The notes under the pieces: generated by a model | What the model saw: the letters and a program-made list of their open reading frames with translations, nothing else | What the model was told of the DNA's origin: nothing | The model's database searches: none | Shown here: piece by piece, positions 26,814 through 34,303 of the stretch | How positions within the stretch are numbered: position 1 is the stretch's first letter | Layout of the letters: each line of letters opens with the position of its first letter | From: Sphaerochaetaceae bacterium | GTDB lineage: Bacteria; Spirochaetota; Spirochaetia; Sphaerochaetales; Sphaerochaetaceae | NCBI GenBank assembly: GCA_016938475.1 | Contig: JAFGUP010000183.1 | Span: 1 to 58,568 of the forward strand | Reading direction: 5' to 3' | DNA length: 58,568 nt | Program-made: the position numbers and the translations under genes

Positions 26814-27344
26814 ATGAACATGAAACGAATCCTGATACTGAGTAGCATTCTGCTTGTACTGACAGCTGCCACAGCCTCTGCAGGCGGTTCATCTGAGAGC
26901 GAGGCTCTCACCACGGTGACAGATCTCCAGACCTACCTTGCCGAGGAGGGAACCTCAGGCACAGCGCTGAGTGAAGAGGAACTTGCCTCTCTTGCTGATA
27001 TTCTGGGTGTGGAGGATTTTGAGACAACCACCGTTGATTATACTGCCCTCTCCGACGTTGTCGGGTCGGGTGAGCTCACCGGTAATCAGCTGCAGTCCAT
27101 AGCGGACCTTCTGGGGCTGGTTGATTTCGCACCCGGGGGCAATGCCTTTTCTGAAGGTACGGGTGATGGCGGATCAGAGGCGGCTCAGTACCAGCATCAG
27201 GTTCACACTTCCGTCCAGACACAGAACATGGTTCAGGAGAGGATCACCACCATGAATTCTTCTGGATATCATGAAGGGCCGGATCCTGCTTACGAGGGAT
27301 CCAGGGGACCGGCTGAAGGGACTTTCGGAGCACATAAGCGCTGA
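26814..27344 (+). CDS. Small exported protein with a two-fold repeat
   Basis: The 176-aa protein has a signal peptide of about 21 residues followed by AGGSSESEA. The mature part is acidic and contains two related units, LSEEELASLADILGVEDF and LTGNQLQSIADLLGLVDF, each a helix with a following DF. The C-terminal third is rich in Gln, His, Gly and polar residues and looks disordered. I recognise no family. Translation starts at 26814 with AAGGAG eight bases before. A strong terminator-like hairpin follows, so it is probably monocistronic. Its small, exported, repeat-bearing design resembles the next gene. Confidence 0.72.
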   Translation: MNMKRILILSSILLVLTAATASAGGSSESEALTTVTDLQTYLAEEGTSGTALSEEELASLADILGVEDFETTTVDYTALSDVVGSGELTGNQLQSIADLLGLVDFAPGGNAFSEGTGDGGSEAAQYQHQVHTSVQTQNMVQERITTMNSSGYHEGPDPAYEGSRGPAEGTFGAHKR

Positions 27345-27360
27345 AACAGTGGTAAAGCTG

Positions 27361-27402
27361 CAGCTCAGGACCGGGTGACCAGGCTCATCCGGTCCTGAGC
27401 TG
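27361..27402 (+). terminator. 14-bp perfect hairpin after the exported-protein gene
   Basis: CAGCTCAGGACCGG (27361-27374) pairs fully with CCGGTCCTGAGCTG (27389-27402) around a 14-base loop. A weak TGTTGCT run follows. It separates this gene from the next promoter, whose -35 begins three bases later. Confidence 0.7.
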
Positions 27403-27404
27403 TG

Positions 27405-27433
27405 TTGCTCCCACCTGCACCGCGTGGTACAAT
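27405..27433 (+). promoter_or_regulatory. Promoter of the exported protein-two-component operon
   Basis: TTGCTC (27405-27410) and TACAAT (27428-27433) are 17 bp apart. Transcription would begin near 27440, 29 bases before the ATG at 27469. Confidence 0.6.
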
Positions 27434-27468
27434 AACGGTAGCCTATCGCGGAGAGGAAGGACGTTCTC

Positions 27469-27969
27469 ATGATCAGAAAACATATCATCTGGCTGGTTGT
27501 CTTCATCCTCATGCTCCCCTTCACCGGTGTGTATGCACGGGGATCAAAAGAATCAGAGTATCAGAACAGGTTGCCACAGACGTTCTCACAATTGAGCCTT
27601 CAGGTGAGTTCCGGTGAAATCTCCGTGTCGAAAGCCCAGAGTGCTCTCGAGGAGCTGAGAAAAAGCTACCGCATTCCCTTTACTGATAAGGCTGGCGTTC
27701 TCAATGTCCTGCTGTACCGCATCGGAGAAGGGGAACTCAGTGTCGATGAGGCTCATTCCCTTTTTCTCCGGATGAACAGCGACACTGATTCCGGCGTATC
27801 AGCACAACAGGGCACTATCAGTCCTGAGGCTCCTTCACCGGGAGAGCATACCGGTCCACCTGGAACTCCTTCACCCATCCCCTCCCATGACTCAGAGCCG
27901 GGGAATACCACCTCTGCGCCCCACCAGAGTTCACCTGGAAGCCAGCAGGGAAAGGCAGGCCAGCGATGA
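27469..27969 (+). CDS. Exported repeat protein co-transcribed with a two-component system
   Basis: The 166-aa protein has a signal peptide (residues 1-22) followed by ARGSKESE. Two related helical units are seen: SSGEISVSKAQSALEELR and GEGELSVDEAHSLFLRM. The last third is rich in Pro, Ser and Gly and is probably disordered. No known family. Its stop overlaps the response-regulator start (ATGA), so it is made together with the regulator and sensor. A periplasmic accessory that modulates the sensor is a fair inference, unproven. Confidence 0.72.
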   Translation: MIRKHIIWLVVFILMLPFTGVYARGSKESEYQNRLPQTFSQLSLQVSSGEISVSKAQSALEELRKSYRIPFTDKAGVLNVLLYRIGEGELSVDEAHSLFLRMNSDTDSGVSAQQGTISPEAPSPGEHTGPPGTPSPIPSHDSEPGNTTSAPHQSSPGSQQGKAGQR

Positions 27970-28640
27970 GTGAGCCGAATATCCTCCTTGTGGAAGACGA
28001 CACACGAAGTGCCAGGCTGATCAGCACCTACCTGAACCGTGCCGGCTTCAGTACTTCACACGCACCTGACGGGCAGCAGGCACTGTCGATGATCGGCGCC
28101 GATACCTTTGACCTGATTCTTCTCGATATCCTGCTTCCGGGGATTGACGGCAGGAAGCTTCGCAGGATCATACGGAAGGAATCGGATGTACCGATCATCA
28201 TGGTTACTGCTCTCGGCTCGCGAGAAGACCGGCTTGAGGGACTTGACGGCGGTGCCGATGACTATATTGTCAAACCCTTCGATCCCGACGAGCTCGTTGC
28301 ACGGGTACGCTCTCTCCTTCGCCGGACGAAGTCTCAGGTGAGGGAGACACTGACCTGCGGCCGGCTCAGTGCCGAGAGGGATTCCGGGGATGTCCTCCTC
28401 GACGGAGAGAAACTTCCGGTTACGCATGCCCAGTTTCTTATTCTCTGGACCCTCCTGAGGCAGCCCGGTGTGATTCTCTCCCGCAACCAGATTATCGAGC
28501 AATCATTCTCCGACTCGTTTGAGGGGTATGACCGGGCGGTCGACTCTCATATCCGACGACTGAGGAAAATCCTTGATCGAAAGGGCTATTCACCTATTCA
28601 GACGGTCTACGGAGGGGGGTATCGACTGGTATGCGAGTGA
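27966..28640 (+). CDS. OmpR/PhoB-family response regulator
   Basis: The 224-aa protein has a receiver domain with the acidic pair Asp11-Asp12, the phosphorylation site Asp54 (LILLDILLPGIDG), a Thr at MVTALG and Lys in VKPFDPDEL. The C-terminal winged helix (FLILWTLLRQPGVILSRNQIIEQS, then DRAVDSHIRRLRKIL and TVYGGGYRL) is standard OmpR type. It overlaps the exported-protein gene upstream and the kinase gene downstream by about ten bases. Targets are not visible; the nearby outer-membrane and exported-protein genes are candidates. Confidence 0.93.
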   Translation: MSEPNILLVEDDTRSARLISTYLNRAGFSTSHAPDGQQALSMIGADTFDLILLDILLPGIDGRKLRRIIRKESDVPIIMVTALGSREDRLEGLDGGADDYIVKPFDPDELVARVRSLLRRTKSQVRETLTCGRLSAERDSGDVLLDGEKLPVTHAQFLILWTLLRQPGVILSRNQIIEQSFSDSFEGYDRAVDSHIRRLRKILDRKGYSPIQTVYGGGYRLVCE

Positions 28641-29992
28641 AAAAGGCTCCCGCGTATGTATACGTTGCGGCATTGTTCTTCCTGATTGTCCTTCTTACAT
28701 CGACGCTGAGTATGACCCTGGATTATTTCCAGTACCGCCGTGACCTGCCTCTCCTTCTCACGAGCTTCCGCAGTGAACTGATCAGCGGGTACCTGAGTGC
28801 TGTGTATACCCGGGATCAGGGCTGGAGCGAACTCGAGACAGAGCTCGACCATATGATTTCGCTCAACTATCTCGGCGAACAGCAGGACGCTCATATCCGG
28901 CTGGTCATCCATGATTCCGAAGGAAACATGCTCCTCAACAGCTTCGAAACACTCACCTCAGTCGAAGACAATCCCCTGATTGAAGGGGATCGCTCCGATA
29001 TCAGGGATCTGGAAGCATCGCAGGTCGTCGGGTCGGTCACGCTGTATATCGGAGCTGATTATATGCAGACGGAGAGCAGGAAATACCTGAAAACACTTCT
29101 CTCCTCCCTGCTTATGAGAGAAGCGTCAACTGCCGTGATAGCGCTCTTTCTGCTGACCGTACTCTCGAAACTGGTCACGCGGCCCCTATCCGATCTTCAG
29201 AGCGCTATGGCCGCAACAGCATCGGGCCAGAAGCAGGAGCTCACCCCGTCAGGCAGCGCCGAGACGGTAAGTCTCGGGGAATCCTTCAATAAGATGGCTA
29301 CACAGCTCGATCGTCAGAAGGCCCTGCGACGGCAGATGATTGCAGATCTTGCTCACGATATCAACGGCCCTCTGCATACAATCCGCCTTGAGGCCAAAGC
29401 TCTCAGGGATGGGATCAGCACCCTGGATGAAGCAAGTGAAGGGATCATCGAGAGTGTCGATTCCCTTTCCGGCCTGGTGTATGATCTTGAATATCTTGCT
29501 GAGGCTGACAGCGGGGAGATTACCGTGCACCTGAGCCCCGTCCAGCTGAACACATTTCTCTCTGGTATGCAGAGGCACTGGAGGACAGCTGCTGAGACAG
29601 CCTCGCTGTCTCTCTCCTTCGAGCCATCGGCGAACACTCGTGACACGGTCCTGATGGATGAGGTCCGTATGGAACGGGCAGTCGGGAATCTGATCCAGAA
29701 CGCTATCCGATACAACCTCAGGGGGGAAAAGGTCATGCTCAGCGGGAGTCTTGAAGACGGCAGGTGCCGTATCAGGGTATGCGATGACGGCGAGAGGATC
29801 CCGCAGGCGATGCAGGAGAAGATATTCGAACGGTTTTATCGGGTAGATGCCTCCCGCGGACGGTCAAACCGGGGCAACGGTCTGGGACTCTCGATTGTCC
29901 GTCAGGTCGTTCATCTGCATGGAGGGGAGGTACGCCTTGAGCTCAGGGAGGAAGGAAACTGCTTCCTCCTTGAATTCCCCCTCTCCTCCTGA
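28631..29992 (+). CDS. Sensor histidine kinase
   Basis: The 453-aa membrane kinase has a first transmembrane helix at about residues 8-28, a periplasmic sensor region of about 130 residues, a second helix near 165-185 and a HAMP linker. The dimerisation helix carries the phospho-acceptor His242 in LAHDINGPLHTI; HDxxxP is kept, but Ile-Asn replaces the usual Leu-Arg. The ATPase domain has NLIQNAIRYN (N box), CDDGERIP (G1, where DNGxG is usual) and GNGLGLSIV (G2). It pairs with the OmpR-type regulator upstream. Its stop abuts the stop of the convergent outer-membrane gene. Confidence 0.92.
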   Translation: MRVKKAPAYVYVAALFFLIVLLTSTLSMTLDYFQYRRDLPLLLTSFRSELISGYLSAVYTRDQGWSELETELDHMISLNYLGEQQDAHIRLVIHDSEGNMLLNSFETLTSVEDNPLIEGDRSDIRDLEASQVVGSVTLYIGADYMQTESRKYLKTLLSSLLMREASTAVIALFLLTVLSKLVTRPLSDLQSAMAATASGQKQELTPSGSAETVSLGESFNKMATQLDRQKALRRQMIADLAHDINGPLHTIRLEAKALRDGISTLDEASEGIIESVDSLSGLVYDLEYLAEADSGEITVHLSPVQLNTFLSGMQRHWRTAAETASLSLSFEPSANTRDTVLMDEVRMERAVGNLIQNAIRYNLRGEKVMLSGSLEDGRCRIRVCDDGERIPQAMQEKIFERFYRVDASRGRSNRGNGLGLSIVRQVVHLHGGEVRLELREEGNCFLLEFPLSS

Positions 29993-30550
29993 TCAGAACT
30001 TGAATTTTCCCGAGACTCCTATCGTGCTGTAGGTTTCCATGACCTGTATCAGTTGAGCATTGGTAAGATCAGCAATTCCCCTGATGAAAGTCGGCACATC
30101 CTCTACGAGGAAGTCTACCTCCGCACCGATAGAAAAGGATTCACTCAGGTTAACATCAATACCGCCGCGCACGTTGTAGGCGAACGCACTCTTATCGACA
30201 TCGAAGGTTTTTCCTATCACGATTCCGCTGTAGGCAGGTCCTGTAGCGACATACGCATCGATCAGGCCGAGGGGAAGACGGAATACCAGATCAACGATAT
30301 ACGTCGAGTAGTACACATCTTCGTAATCGGCGGACGGTCTGAATATTGCGTCCCCTGATACCCCCAGGAAGTCACTCAGGTAGAATTCAGCCCGTACGCC
30401 CGGGATGAATGTTTTATAGTTGCCTTCGCTCAGATCTGTATAGGTGTAATACCCTACTCCTGCGACACTGAACGTGTTCGCTGCGAAGAGACTTCCGGAC
30501 ACTGTCAGAACCAGAAGCATACAGACCATCAGTACCGTCTTCTTTCTCAT
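29993..30550 (-). CDS. Small outer-membrane beta-barrel protein
   Basis: The 185-aa protein, counted from ATG 30550 with AAGGAG upstream, has a signal peptide ending SGSLFA. Alternating hydrophobic beta strands follow (FIPGVRAEFYL, IVDLVFRLPLG, YNVRGGIDVNL, SFSIGAEVDF), and it ends in KFKF with a C-terminal Phe, the signal for barrel insertion. It is probably an eight-stranded porin-like or OmpA-like barrel. It faces the two-component operon tail to tail with adjoining stop codons, so it may belong to that regulon. Confidence 0.78.
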   Translation of the reverse strand: MRKKTVLMVCMLLVLTVSGSLFAANTFSVAGVGYYTYTDLSEGNYKTFIPGVRAEFYLSDFLGVSGDAIFRPSADYEDVYYSTYIVDLVFRLPLGLIDAYVATGPAYSGIVIGKTFDVDKSAFAYNVRGGIDVNLSESFSIGAEVDFLVEDVPTFIRGIADLTNAQLIQVMETYSTIGVSGKFKF

Positions 30551-31314
30551 GCTGTTCTCCTTGTGGGGCTGTTCCCCGTTGTATAACATCAGCATACGAA
30601 GGAAATATGGCCTAATTTTGTCAGGGGCGACATATCTGCTTCTCTTTTTCCCACGGGGGAACCTGTACCTGAACAGGACCTGGTCAGCACTGCCGATTTC
30701 AGAAGGAGGGAAATACATCGAATATCAGGTTGATGATGAGCCGGTTATGATCAGCCATAGGGTACTTCCCGAGGATAAAGCTAATTCACCCGTACACATG
30801 ATCGTGGTACGAGGGATACTCACGCTCAAGTTTGAGGATCAGAATCCCCGCAGCCACCAGAAAAGTTCCTAGCTAACCATCCGCTGTAGTAGCTTCATGA
30901 AGATCCAAAATGAGCACACAGAAACCTTCTAATCTTTTGTCATCAAGTCCCCGTCCATCCGCGTCTGGGGAAAGGATAAAAAGTGAAGGAGAGCAGCCCG
31001 TTATTCATATGGAGAGCTCTCCTTCTCAGGATATGAGGAAGGTCTTCCCTGAACCGGTTGCCGATATGAGGATCGCTTTCTTCTCTCCCCGCTCTCTCAA
31101 CTGCCCGAGAGCACCAAGTGCCTCTCTCTGCATGATGTTCGCCCTGATCTGTTTCTCATTGAAGTACTCCGTCTCTTCGTACTGACCGGGCACAATATCT
31201 CCAAAGACTGTCTTTAACCCGTACACAGGTACTCACTGATCTCACAGTTCTCTTACTCTGTCTTTCCGCTTGTCATGCACAGGGTGTATACTGTTGAAAG
31301 AACGTGTGAATGGT
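30551..31314. other. Intergenic region between the barrel protein and alkaline phosphatase
   Basis: About 760 bp without an intact gene. The left 60 bp should hold the barrel-protein promoter. The section 31034-31179 is a truncated helicase fragment. Near 31285 a TATACT could be the phosphatase -10. The remaining 400 bp show no gene, repeat or RNA that I recognise and look like decayed coding DNA. Confidence 0.5.
31034..31179 (-). pseudogene. Fragment of the DUF3427 helicase gene (Walker A region)
   Basis: About 146 bp match 23542-23690 inside the helicase gene at high identity. The reading frame is kept: ETEYFNEKQIRANIMQREAL then GEKKAILISATGSGKTFL, against ITANTMQREAL in the full gene. Both ends break off abruptly. 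It is a remnant of a second, lost helicase copy or a partial duplication. Confidence 0.8.
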
Positions 31315-32400
31315 ATGAAGGTGAAACTGTCAATAGCGGCTATCCTACTCGTGTTTCTCGTATTGCTCCTGGTCTTCAGCGCATGCAGCCTTTTTACCCA
31401 TGTAGAGGGTCCTGCTGTGATCTTCGTCATCGGGGATGGCATGGGGCAGAGCCATATCGATGCGGCTTCGATCTATCTTGAAGGTCAGAAACATTCCCTC
31501 TCATTCGAACAGTTCCCCGTACAGGGAACAATCACCACTCACTCGGCAGCTAGTACCGTGACAGATTCGGCAGCTGCAGCTACTGCCTTCGCGACCGGTC
31601 AGAAGGTGTATAACGGTGTAGTCAGTGTGGACCTGCCTGGTTCTGGAGCGGCACTTACCACGATTGTCGAATACTATCAGGAGAGAGGACTGTCGGTGGG
31701 AGCGGTGACGAGTACGGCCGTGACCCACGCCACTCCTGCCGCGTTTCTCTCTCACAGTCCGAGCCGAAATGCCTATCGTGATATCGCAGACCAATATTTC
31801 CATGATACACGGGCCGACATCATCATGGGCGGTGAGGGAGAATCGTATGGAATACTAGAGACTCTGGTCATGGATGCGGGCTATCTGCTCCCTGAATTCC
31901 AGAATCTGCCCTATGCCCGCAAACCCATTGCATTTTTTCAGGGAGATGGTCATCTTCCTTACGAGTATGATGTAGCTGATGGAGTGATCGGGCTCAGTGA
32001 GATGACTGCATCAGCTCTTGCCTCACTTGAGGACTCTGCGGGGTTCTTTCTTCTTGTTGAAGGAGGACGAATCGACCATGCCGCTCACAGCAATGATCTC
32101 AGGAGAATGATAGGGGAGGTGCAGGAGCTGAACACCACTGTGGAACTGATTCTTGACTGGGCTGCTTCACGGGACAATGTCACGCTCATCGTGAGTGCCG
32201 ATCACGAGACCGGAGGGCTTGAAGTAAACGGAGGGGCACAGGAAATCTACCCGGATGCGTTCTGGAGTACAGGCGGCCACACGGCCACTCCCGTTCCATT
32301 CTTTGTGTGGGGTGCAGGTGCTGACCTGTTCTCCTCGGTCTCTGATAACACGGACTTCTTCGATATCCTGGTCTCTCTTGCTGATCATCGGTACGAATGA
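31315..32400 (+). CDS. Alkaline phosphatase family lipoprotein
   Basis: The 361-aa protein begins with a hydrophobic signal ending LVFSAC, so a lipidated cysteine is likely. FVIGDGMG holds the metal-binding Asp. TVTDSAAAATAFATG contains the phosphorylated Ser85, matching the DSAxSATA motif of PhoA. HADHE-like SADHETGG and GGHTATPVP supply the remaining zinc ligands. It should release phosphate from monoesters outside the inner membrane. The ATG at 31315 is preferred because the signal peptide begins there; its ribosome site is weak. Confidence 0.88.
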   Translation: MKVKLSIAAILLVFLVLLLVFSACSLFTHVEGPAVIFVIGDGMGQSHIDAASIYLEGQKHSLSFEQFPVQGTITTHSAASTVTDSAAAATAFATGQKVYNGVVSVDLPGSGAALTTIVEYYQERGLSVGAVTSTAVTHATPAAFLSHSPSRNAYRDIADQYFHDTRADIIMGGEGESYGILETLVMDAGYLLPEFQNLPYARKPIAFFQGDGHLPYEYDVADGVIGLSEMTASALASLEDSAGFFLLVEGGRIDHAAHSNDLRRMIGEVQELNTTVELILDWAASRDNVTLIVSADHETGGLEVNGGAQEIYPDAFWSTGGHTATPVPFFVWGAGADLFSSVSDNTDFFDILVSLADHRYE

Positions 32401-32602
32401 CTTCGATATGTTCCTCTCCTCTGTACAGGCATACTATCTCCATGAAAAAGAAAACGTTGTTCACATAGAAATTCTAAAACTTCTGAAGTCGCGAAGTCTT
32501 TCCCATGGAAGTGCACTTTTTTTACGTTCCGATGGTGTATAAGAAGGCTGAGTCTTCATCCTTGCAGATTGTACTCTCTTCAAGGGATGGAGCTTTTCTG
32601 GT

Positions 32603-33268
32603 ATGTTTGATCGTGTGAACAGAGAAACCGTCATAGAGAACACAGTAGAGTTCGTGAAAGAGACACTTCAGGGCGCCGAGGGAGGTCATGACTGGTTCCA
32701 TACCCTCAGGGTATGGAATACAGCACAGCGTATCGCACGTACCGAGAACGTCGATCCCTTCGTCATCTCTCTCGGAGCCCTCCTTCATGATATCGCGGAT
32801 GCGAAGTTCCATGGGGGGGATGAATCGGTGGGGCCGAGCCTCGCGTCCGGGTTTCTGCGTCTAGAGGGAGTGGATGAGGGAGTAGTGGAACATGTCGTTC
32901 AGATCATCACTCATATCTCGTTCAAGGGCGGCAATGAGGTTCAATCCTTCCGCTCACCTGAGCTGGATGTCGTTCAGGATGCTGACCGTCTCGATGCTGT
33001 CGGAGCCATCGGCATAGCACGTACGTTCAACTACGGCGGGCATATGGGAAGGAAACTGTACGATCCTGATATCAAGGCGAACCTGAACATGAGTAAGGAA
33101 GCGTACAGAAGCAGTACTGCTCCCACGATCAACCACTTCTACGAGAAGCTGCTCCTTCTGAAGAAGCGGATGAACACGAAGGCAGGCAGGGCCCTTGCTG
33201 AGGGCCGCCATCAGTTCATGGAAGAGTTCCTTGACCGGTTCTACCGGGAGTGGGAGGGCGAATCATGA
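32603..33268 (+). CDS. HD-domain metal-dependent phosphohydrolase, YedJ-like
   Basis: The 221-aa protein carries the HD signature: His in DWFHTLRVW, His-Asp in ALLHDIADAKF, and Asp in VQDADRLDAVGAIGIARTF. The last segment is typical of the YedJ group. Such enzymes hydrolyse phosphoesters or nucleotides; the substrate is not known. Its 3' end overlaps the convergent ohrR-like gene by 28 bases. A degraded copy of its start region lies at 26440-26513. Confidence 0.85.
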   Translation: MFDRVNRETVIENTVEFVKETLQGAEGGHDWFHTLRVWNTAQRIARTENVDPFVISLGALLHDIADAKFHGGDESVGPSLASGFLRLEGVDEGVVEHVVQIITHISFKGGNEVQSFRSPELDVVQDADRLDAVGAIGIARTFNYGGHMGRKLYDPDIKANLNMSKEAYRSSTAPTINHFYEKLLLLKKRMNTKAGRALAEGRHQFMEEFLDRFYREWEGES

Positions 33269-33759
33269 TCTGAGCACTCGCTCGTGATCTCTGTGATTGC
33301 CTCATCGAGTACATCTTTCATCCTGCCATATCTACTCATATCAAGCTGCCCGTCAGTGGAAAACATGCAACCTGCAAGAGCCTCAGGTACCTCATATGCC
33401 TGGTTCTTCAGATTGCTTCCCTCTTCGGTGAGCTCGATCATGACAGTTCTCTCATCTTCTTTTCTTCGCTGTCGCCTGATCAGGCCATTGCGTTCCATTC
33501 GTTTTAAAAGAGGTGATACAGTTCCCGTATCAAGGCCGAGTGCTTCACAGATGCCGCCAACCGTGCTTTCTTTCTTTTCCCACAGTACAAGCATTACCAA
33601 GTACTGGGGGTAGGTGAGGCCGAGCTTATTGAGCACCGGTTTGTACGCTGCCATGATGGCTCTCTCAAGGGTATAGACACGGAAGCAGATCTGATGCTCG
33701 AGGAGCAACATCTCTTCCTGACCCGATTCGGCCTCTGCAACTGAGACTTCAGCTCTCAC
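33241..33759 (-). CDS. ohrR: MarR-family peroxide sensor, OhrR type
   Basis: Up to 172 aa. LLLEHQICFRVYTLERAIMAAYKP and LGLTYPQYLVMLVLWE match the OhrR subgroup, in which the single N-terminal Cys (QICF) reacts with organic hydroperoxides. The winged helix (STVGGICEALGLDTGTVSPLLKRMERNGLI and RRKEDERTVMIELT) follows. The GTG at 33759 overlaps the peroxidase stop. An ATG at 33711 with AGGA before it is an alternative that would place the sensing Cys at residue 9. It is co-transcribed with the glutathione peroxidase gene and probably represses the shared promoter. Confidence 0.88.
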   Translation of the reverse strand: MRAEVSVAEAESGQEEMLLLEHQICFRVYTLERAIMAAYKPVLNKLGLTYPQYLVMLVLWEKKESTVGGICEALGLDTGTVSPLLKRMERNGLIRRQRRKEDERTVMIELTEEGSNLKNQAYEVPEALAGCMFSTDGQLDMSRYGRMKDVLDEAITEITSECSDHDSPSHSR

Positions 33760-34238
33760 TGAAGAGCCTTCTCTATGTCATGCTTCAGGTCAGCGGGTTT
33801 CACTGTGGGTGCATAGCGGGTGACGCTCTGCCCGTCTCTGCTGACAAGAAACTTTGTGAAATTCCATTTTATCCCGCCTCCCATGACTCCAGGAGCCTTC
33901 TGCTTCAGCCATGCGAATACTGGATGGGTACCCGCTCCGTTAACCTCGATCTTCTTCATGATCGGGAAGGTGACTCCGTAGTTCACGCTGCAGAAATCTT
34001 TGATCGCCTCATCATCTCCCGGTTCCTGATGAGCGAACTGGTCACAGGGGAAAGCAATGACTTCAAGTCCCTTCGAATTGTATCTCGTGTAGAGTTTCTG
34101 GAGTCCCTCGTACTGAGGGGTGAACCCGCACTTGCTCGCTGTGTTCACGATAAGGATAACCTTACCTTTCAGGGTATCGAATGAAAGCTCTCTGCCGGTA
34201 TTGTCTGTTGCACTGAAATCATAAATTGTATCAGCCAT
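33756..34238 (-). CDS. Glutathione peroxidase family (thiol peroxidase), Cys type
   Basis: The 160-aa protein has NTASKCGFTPQY with the peroxidatic Cys37 in the position of selenocysteine, FPCDQFAHQEPG with a possible resolving Cys, and KWNFTKF with the Trp-Asn of the catalytic tetrad. It reduces hydrogen peroxide and organic hydroperoxides, more often with thioredoxin than glutathione in bacteria with a Cys form. It is the first gene of a two-gene operon with the OhrR-type regulator, under a promoter with a palindromic operator. Confidence 0.92.
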   Translation of the reverse strand: MADTIYDFSATDNTGRELSFDTLKGKVILIVNTASKCGFTPQYEGLQKLYTRYNSKGLEVIAFPCDQFAHQEPGDDEAIKDFCSVNYGVTFPIMKKIEVNGAGTHPVFAWLKQKAPGVMGGGIKWNFTKFLVSRDGQSVTRYAPTVKPADLKHDIEKALQ

Positions 34239-34255
34239 TGCTCGTACCTCACTTT

Positions 34256-34294
34256 TATATTGTGCAATATATAATAGTGAGCTATGTTTGTCAA
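34256..34294 (-). promoter_or_regulatory. gpx-ohrR promoter with overlapping OhrR-type operator
   Basis: On the minus strand TTGACA (34294-34289) and TATATT (34271-34266) are 17 bp apart. The inverted repeat TATATTG-TG-CAATATA (34256-34271) covers the -10, where a bound OhrR would exclude polymerase. AT-rich inverted repeats of this kind are typical of OhrR sites. Confidence 0.75.
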
Positions 34295-34303
34295 GCGTAT
34301 CGA

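Noticed and set aside
31270-31314. Earlier start for the alkaline phosphatase gene
   Set aside because: The extra 15 residues precede a complete signal peptide and include the likely promoter -10, so they are not expected to be translated.
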